This document shows positions 59,809 through 64,000 of a stretch of DNA of 64,000 nt, in pieces. Source of the DNA: Streptomyces stelliscabiei (GTDB taxonomy: Bacteria > Actinomycetota > Actinomycetes > Streptomycetales > Streptomycetaceae); the NCBI RefSeq assembly GCF_014873495.1, contig NZ_JADBGF010000001.1, positions 3,906,001-3,970,000 of the forward strand, in the 5' to 3' direction. How positions within the stretch are numbered: the stretch's first letter is position 1; each line of letters opens with the position of its first letter. A program made the translations under genes and the position numbers. The notes below the pieces were generated by a model, which saw only the letters and a program-made list of their open reading frames with translations, was not told where the DNA came from and ran no database searches.

Positions 59809-61409
59809 CCCATCAGCTCCTCCGCCGACTTGACCGCCTCGGCGAGGGCGTAGACGTCCTTGTCCTCGCGGTCCCTCGCCAGATCGTCCGCCCGCAGGCC
59901 CAGTCGGTGCAGGGAGGGGCGGGCCGGGAGGTCGGGCCGGCGGCCGTCCTCCTGGCGGAGGGAGTCGGCGAAGTAGGCGGCCACGGCGGCCACCCGCAGG
60001 CCGTACGGGGAGTCGGTCCACAGGTCGTCGTGCAGGGCCGACACCTCCAGGCCCGCCGCCTCCTCGTGCGGGGTGCGGGTGTCGGGGTCCAGCCAGCGGA
60101 CGGTGGCGGTGGCGAGGTGGCCGCCGTCGGCGCCGTCCTTGGTGCGGACGACGTAGAGCGCGGTGACGGTGTGGCCGGGGCCGACCTCGCCGCCGTCGAC
60201 CCGGTCGTCACGGAAGTCCTCGTCGGCGACCCGCCGGTTGTCGTAGCCGATCAGGCGGAACTCCTCGACCGTGGCCGGGTCGAAGGCGACCTGGGCCTTG
60301 GCGTCGCGGGCGGTGAGGTCGACGTGGCGCGGGAGTTCCTCGCAGAAGACCTGCTCGGCCTCCTCCTCGGTGGAGACGTAGGTGGTGTGGCCGTCGCCCC
60401 GGTCGGCGAGTTGTTCCATGAGCTCGTCGCCGTAGTCGCTGCCGACGCCGACGCCGAAGAGGGTGATGCCGTGGTCGCGGCGTTCGCCCGCGATGCGTTC
60501 GAGGATGGTCTCGGCGTCGGTGGAACCGGTGTTGGCGAGGGCGTCGGAGAGCAGGACGACCCGGTTCGTGGCGCCCTTGCGCAGGCCCTCGACGGCGGTC
60601 TCGTAGCCGGTCTCGACGCCCGCCGCGAGGTTGGTGGAGTCGGTGGGCTCCAGGCTGTCGACGGCCTCGCGGATCTCACCCCGGTTGCCGTCGAGGCGGG
60701 TCATCGGCAGGACGGTCTCGGCCTCGTCGCTGAAGGTGACGACGGCGACCGAGTCGTCGTCGCGCAGCCGGTTCGTCATCGTGCGCAGGGCGTCCTGGGC
60801 GAGGTCGAGGCGGCCCGGTTCGGACATGGACCCGGAGACGTCGATGACGAAGGTGAGGGCGGCGGGCGGGCGTTCGCCGTCGCCGCCCGCGGCCCGGGTG
60901 GCGAGGCCGACCCGGACCAGGGACCAGTTCTCGGCGTCGGTGCGGGCGCCGTCGACGGTCACCGAGAAGCCGTCGCCGTCCGGGCGTTCGTAGTCCTGGC
61001 GGAAGCTGTTCACGAACTCCTCCGGGCGGACCGTCGCCGGGTCGGGCAGGCTGCCCTCGTCCAGGGTGCGGCGGGCGTAGCCGTAGGAGGCCGTGTCGAC
61101 GTCGAGGGCGAAGGTGGAGAGGTGGTCGGGGGACGGGGCGAAGTCGCCGGAGTCGTCGCCCTGTTCGCCGGAGTCGGGGCCCTCGGGCGCGGGAGCCGGG
61201 AAGCCGTCCGCCGTGCCGCCGCTGCCGCCCCGGTCGTACGAGGAGGAGTTGCCCCCGTCACCGCCGTCGCCGCAGCCGGTGAGGAGCAGGGCGCAGGCTG
61301 CGCCCAGGGCGAGGAACGCGGTGCCGGTCCGCCGCCCGGCCCTCCGCCTCGGCCTCGTCGTCGGCCCCGTCGTCCTCGTCGTCGGCGTGCTCCTGCGATA
61401 CGCGCGCAT
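59805..61409 (-). CDS. vWA-domain lipoprotein (YfbK-like)
   Basis: Protein of 534 residues. Lipobox LLTGC at about 42-46. Then a YfbK N-terminal domain (FALDVDTASYGYARRTLDEG), a vWA domain with DVSGSMSEPGRLDLAQDAL near 190, and a DUF3520-like C-terminal region. Lipid-anchored outside the membrane; substrate or partner unknown. GGGGG lies before ATG 61409. Confidence 0.82.
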   Translation of the reverse strand: MRAYRRSTPTTRTTGPTTRPRRRAGRRTGTAFLALGAACALLLTGCGDGGDGGNSSSYDRGGSGGTADGFPAPAPEGPDSGEQGDDSGDFAPSPDHLSTFALDVDTASYGYARRTLDEGSLPDPATVRPEEFVNSFRQDYERPDGDGFSVTVDGARTDAENWSLVRVGLATRAAGGDGERPPAALTFVIDVSGSMSEPGRLDLAQDALRTMTNRLRDDDSVAVVTFSDEAETVLPMTRLDGNRGEIREAVDSLEPTDSTNLAAGVETGYETAVEGLRKGATNRVVLLSDALANTGSTDAETILERIAGERRDHGITLFGVGVGSDYGDELMEQLADRGDGHTTYVSTEEEAEQVFCEELPRHVDLTARDAKAQVAFDPATVEEFRLIGYDNRRVADEDFRDDRVDGGEVGPGHTVTALYVVRTKDGADGGHLATATVRWLDPDTRTPHEEAAGLEVSALHDDLWTDSPYGLRVAAVAAYFADSLRQEDGRRPDLPARPSLHRLGLRADDLARDREDKDVYALAEAVKSAEELMG

Positions 61410-61577
61410 CCGGGCCCCCTAGCCACGTCGTCCGTCGCCTTCCGCGGGTTCTCGCGGGCGGCTGTTGTGACTGTGACGGCGCGGGGGGCCCGGATGTGCG
61501 CCACGGGGTGTTGCGGATGCGTCTCGAAGCGGCCACGGCGGGCGCCCGCCGAGACCGGTGGGTGATCCTCCGGTGAC

Positions 61578-62474
61578 CTAGGAGACGACGTCCTTGCGGC
61601 CGAAACCGCGGAAGGCCAGGGCGAACAGCACCAGCGCGTACGTTACGGAGACGGAGACGCCCTGGATCATGTCGGTGTACTCGGGCTGCGGGCGGACGAC
61701 GTCCAGCCAGGCGTACTGCCAGTGCGCGGGCAGGAAGTCGCGCCAGTCGCCGAGGGCGGTCACCGAGTCGAGCACATTGCCGACGATGGTGAGGCCGACG
61801 GCACCGCCGACCGCGCCGAGCGGGGCGTCCGTCCGGGTGGAGAGCCAGAACGCCATGGCGGCGGTGACCAGTTGGGACACGAAGATGTACCCGACCGTGA
61901 TCAGCAGCGCCTGGGCGGCGGCGCCCGCGGCGAGTCCACCGCCGGTGGGCAGCTCCAGCGGGCCCCAGCCGTAGGCCGCGGTGCCGACCGCGAGGGCGAC
62001 GACCGGCAGCAGCACCAGCGCCGCAAGGCTGAGGGTGAGGCCGACGACGAGCTTGGACCACAGCAGCCGGGCGCGCGGCACGGGCGCGGCGAGAAGGTAG
62101 CGCAGGGAGGACCAGCTGGCCTCCGAGGCGACCGTGTCGCCGCAGAACAGCGCGACGGGGATGACGAGCAGGAAGCCCGCGGCGGCGAACAGGTTCACCG
62201 CGGCGAAGTTCGCGCCGGACGCGGTGGCCGTGTCCATCAGGTTGACCCGGTTGTTGCCCTCGCCGGGCGTGCCGCCGACCTGGAAGGCGATCAGCAGCAC
62301 GAGCGGCAGGGCGAACAGGATGCCGCCCATGACCAGGGTGCGGCGGCGCTTCAGCTGGCGGACCAGTTCGACCCCGAGGGGCAGGGTGCGGCCGGCGCGG
62401 TAGCCGTCGGCGACCTCGACGGGCCGGGCGGGCCCGGGTTCTGCGTGCTCGGCACGCTCGGCCAGCGTGCTCAT
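61578..62474 (-). CDS. ABC-2 type transporter permease
   Basis: Protein of 298 residues with six hydrophobic segments (LVMGGILFALPLVLLIAF, AAGFLLVIPVALFCGDTVA, ALVLFALAFRGFG among them). SEASWSSLRYLLAAPVPRARLL is typical of ABC-2 exporters. Its ATG overlaps the stop of the ATPase gene by 4 bp, so both form one exporter. Confidence 0.87.
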   Translation of the reverse strand: MSTLAERAEHAEPGPARPVEVADGYRAGRTLPLGVELVRQLKRRRTLVMGGILFALPLVLLIAFQVGGTPGEGNNRVNLMDTATASGANFAAVNLFAAAGFLLVIPVALFCGDTVASEASWSSLRYLLAAPVPRARLLWSKLVVGLTLSLAALVLLPVVALAVGTAAYGWGPLELPTGGGLAAGAAAQALLITVGYIFVSQLVTAAMAFWLSTRTDAPLGAVGGAVGLTIVGNVLDSVTALGDWRDFLPAHWQYAWLDVVRPQPEYTDMIQGVSVSVTYALVLFALAFRGFGRKDVVS

Positions 62475-64000
62475 GCGGACTCTCCGATCAGGGTGAGGAA
62501 GGCGTCTTCGAGGCGGCGGTGCGGGCCGACCGACTCCACGGGTACGTCCAGCCGGACGAGTTCGGCGACCAGACGCCGGGCGCTGCCGCCGGCGTCGAGG
62601 CGGACCACCAGACCGCCGTCGGCGGGTACGGCCGAGTCGACGCCCGGCAGCGCGGCGATCTTCTCGACGAGCGGCTCGTCCACCGGCTCGGAGGTGCCGA
62701 CCAGCAGCGTGTCGCCGGATCCGACGATCTCGCTCACGGGGCCGGCCTGGACGAGTTGCCCGTGGTCCATGACGACCAGATGCGTGCAGGTCTGCTCGAC
62801 CTCCGCCAGCAGGTGACTGGAGACGATGACCGTGCGGCCGGCGGCCGCGTACCGGATCATGACCTCGCGCATCTCGCGGATCTGCGGCGGGTCGAGTCCG
62901 TTCGTCGGCTCGTCCAGGATCAGCAGGTCGGGCAGGCCGAGCATGGCCTGGGCGATGGCCAGGCGCTGGCGCATGCCCTGGGAGTAGGTGCGCACCGCGC
63001 GGGCCAGGGCGTCGCCGAGGCCGGCGATCTCCAGGGCCTCGTCGAGGTGGGCGTCCTCGGCCGGGCGGCCGGTGGCGGCCCAGTACAGCTCCAGGTTCTC
63101 GCGGCCGGAGAGGTGCGGGAGGAAGCCCGCGCCCTCGACGAACGCGCCGACCCGGGAGAGGACCGGGGCGCCCGGCACGATCGCGTGGCCGAAGACGCGG
63201 ATCTGGCCGCCGTCCGGCTGGATCAGGCCCATCAGCATGCGCAGGGTCGTCGTCTTGCCCGCTCCGTTCGGTCCGAGCAGGCCGAGGACCTGGCCCTTCT
63301 CGACGCGGAGGGAGAGGTCGCGGACGCTGTAGCGGTCGCCGTTCCTGTACTTCTTGCTCAGGTCGGTGATCTGCAGCGGGACCTCGGCGAGCGCCGGGTC
63401 GGGGGCCGGGGTGACGATCCGGCGGCGTCCGGTGACGAGGAGGACGGCCGCGATCACGGCGCCGGCGATCGGCAGGTACCAGACCCAGGCGGGCAGGACG
63501 TCCGTGCGGTCGGCCCCGGCGAGGGGCGTGGGCACCTCCAGGCCGCCCTTGAGGGAGACGGTGTACGTCGCCGGGGTCGTCGGGGAGGCGTAGCCGAGGT
63601 CGGTGGAGGCGAGGACCAGACGGAGGCGGTGGCCGTCGTCGAGTTCGTGGTCGACGGCCGGGAGGGTGAGCGTCACGTCCTTGCCGGCCTTCGCGCCCCG
63701 CACCCGGACCGGCTCGACGAGCTGGGAGGGGAGGACCTGGGACCTGCCGTCGGGGCCGACGTCGTACACCTTGGCGAAGAGGACGGCGTCCTCGCTGGTC
63801 GACTTCACGTGGACCGTGGCCGTGGGCGAGCCGGTGATCTGCAGGTCGTCCGCGACCGGCTTCGACTGGAACGCGGCGAACTGGCCGGGGAAGTCGAGGG
63901 AGATGCCGACGCCGAGCGAGGACAGCTGGGCCAGGCCGCCGCCGGCGCCGAGGCCGGGCAGGGCGGAGATGGCGGGCGGGTTGGCGCCGGCCGGGCTCTC
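62471..64000 (-). CDS. S15-type hydrolase fused to an ABC ATPase (5' end outside window)
   Basis: The frame is open to the window edge. The visible part starts with a jelly-roll of the CocE/NonD (X-Pro dipeptidyl-peptidase) C-terminal type: ADDLQITGSPTATVHVKS, VDHELDDGHRLRLVLASTDL. One membrane segment follows (WVWYLPIAGAVIAAVLLV). Then a complete ABC ATPase with GLLGPNGAGKTTT, YSQGMRQRLAIAQAML signature and LLILDEPTNGLDP. The ATPase serves the permease directly downstream. The catalytic hydrolase domain should lie upstream. A hydrolase and transporter motor in one chain is unusual. Confidence 0.85.
   Translation of the reverse strand, partial: ESPAGANPPAISALPGLGAGGGLAQLSSLGVGISLDFPGQFAAFQSKPVADDLQITGSPTATVHVKSTSEDAVLFAKVYDVGPDGRSQVLPSQLVEPVRVRGAKAGKDVTLTLPAVDHELDDGHRLRLVLASTDLGYASPTTPATYTVSLKGGLEVPTPLAGADRTDVLPAWVWYLPIAGAVIAAVLLVTGRRRIVTPAPDPALAEVPLQITDLSKKYRNGDRYSVRDLSLRVEKGQVLGLLGPNGAGKTTTLRMLMGLIQPDGGQIRVFGHAIVPGAPVLSRVGAFVEGAGFLPHLSGRENLELYWAATGRPAEDAHLDEALEIAGLGDALARAVRTYSQGMRQRLAIAQAMLGLPDLLILDEPTNGLDPPQIREMREVMIRYAAAGRTVIVSSHLLAEVEQTCTHLVVMDHGQLVQAGPVSEIVGSGDTLLVGTSEPVDEPLVEKIAALPGVDSAVPADGGLVVRLDAGGSARRLVAELVRLDVPVESVGPHRRLEDAFLTLIGESA

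Overview
The window is chromosomal DNA of a Streptomyces species. GC content is very high with strong third-position G/C bias, GTG and TTG starts are common, and translationally coupled ATGA/GTGA overlaps are frequent. It carries Streptomyces-specific developmental genes (chaplins, rodlins, melC tyrosinase, SsbB, the DynA/DynB dynamin pair). From memory of the S. coelicolor map, the order of ssbB, dyn genes, chaplin, melC, chaplin, polysaccharide genes, long chaplin, short chaplin, rodlins and acyl-CoA synthetase matches the SCO268x-SCO272x region. I could not run a comparison.

Layout. (1) 1-5.9 kb: the end of a PknG-type kinase, then a zinc-ribbon PP2C phosphatase, a vWA protein and a zinc-ribbon FHA protein, all on +. 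This looks like one phospho-signalling cassette. (2) 6-17 kb: housekeeping genes, including a PCMT-like methyltransferase, truncated haemoglobin, thioesterase, the ABC-F factor EttA, a sortase-anchored thioester-domain protein, SsbB, and the DynA/DynB operon. (3) 17.1-30.85 kb: a composite, decayed integrative element inserted in tRNA-Arg(UCU). It is bounded by an exact 50-bp repeat. It has remnants of an actinomycete integrative and conjugative element (integrase C-terminus, Spd/DUF2637, FtsK/TraB piece, a regulator operon and a KorSA-like GntR). Foreign modules sit inside it: a second frameshifted integrase with a tRNA fragment, an 891-bp IS5-type insertion sequence, a DeoR regulator, a frameshifted nuclease-like gene and a truncated coiled-coil gene. 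(4) 30.9-32.8 kb: arsenic module (aquaporin, ArsR, ArsC). (5) 33-59 kb: the hydrophobic-sheath region. Chaplins, tyrosinase, small secreted proteins, a VKOR and three rodlins flank a long + strand polysaccharide synthesis and export cluster (39-53.7 kb). (6) 57-64 kb: long-chain acyl-CoA synthetase, secreted chorismate mutase, vWA lipoprotein, and an ABC exporter whose ATPase is fused to an S15-type hydrolase domain and runs off the window.

How it fits together. Chaplins and rodlins coat aerial hyphae and spores. The embedded Wzx/Wzy-like cluster (phosphoglycosyl transferase, two GT4 enzymes, polymerase, flippase, chain-length protein, deacetylase, acyl/aminoacyl transferase-like protein, ATP-grasp ligase) probably makes a surface glycan. 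The GH26-like secreted hydrolase, thioester adhesin and VKOR are plausible partners at the cell surface. BldN-type promoter matches precede two chaplins and one rodlin. The dynamin pair links the left part to sporulation septation. The island at 17-31 kb is accessory and mostly non-functional.
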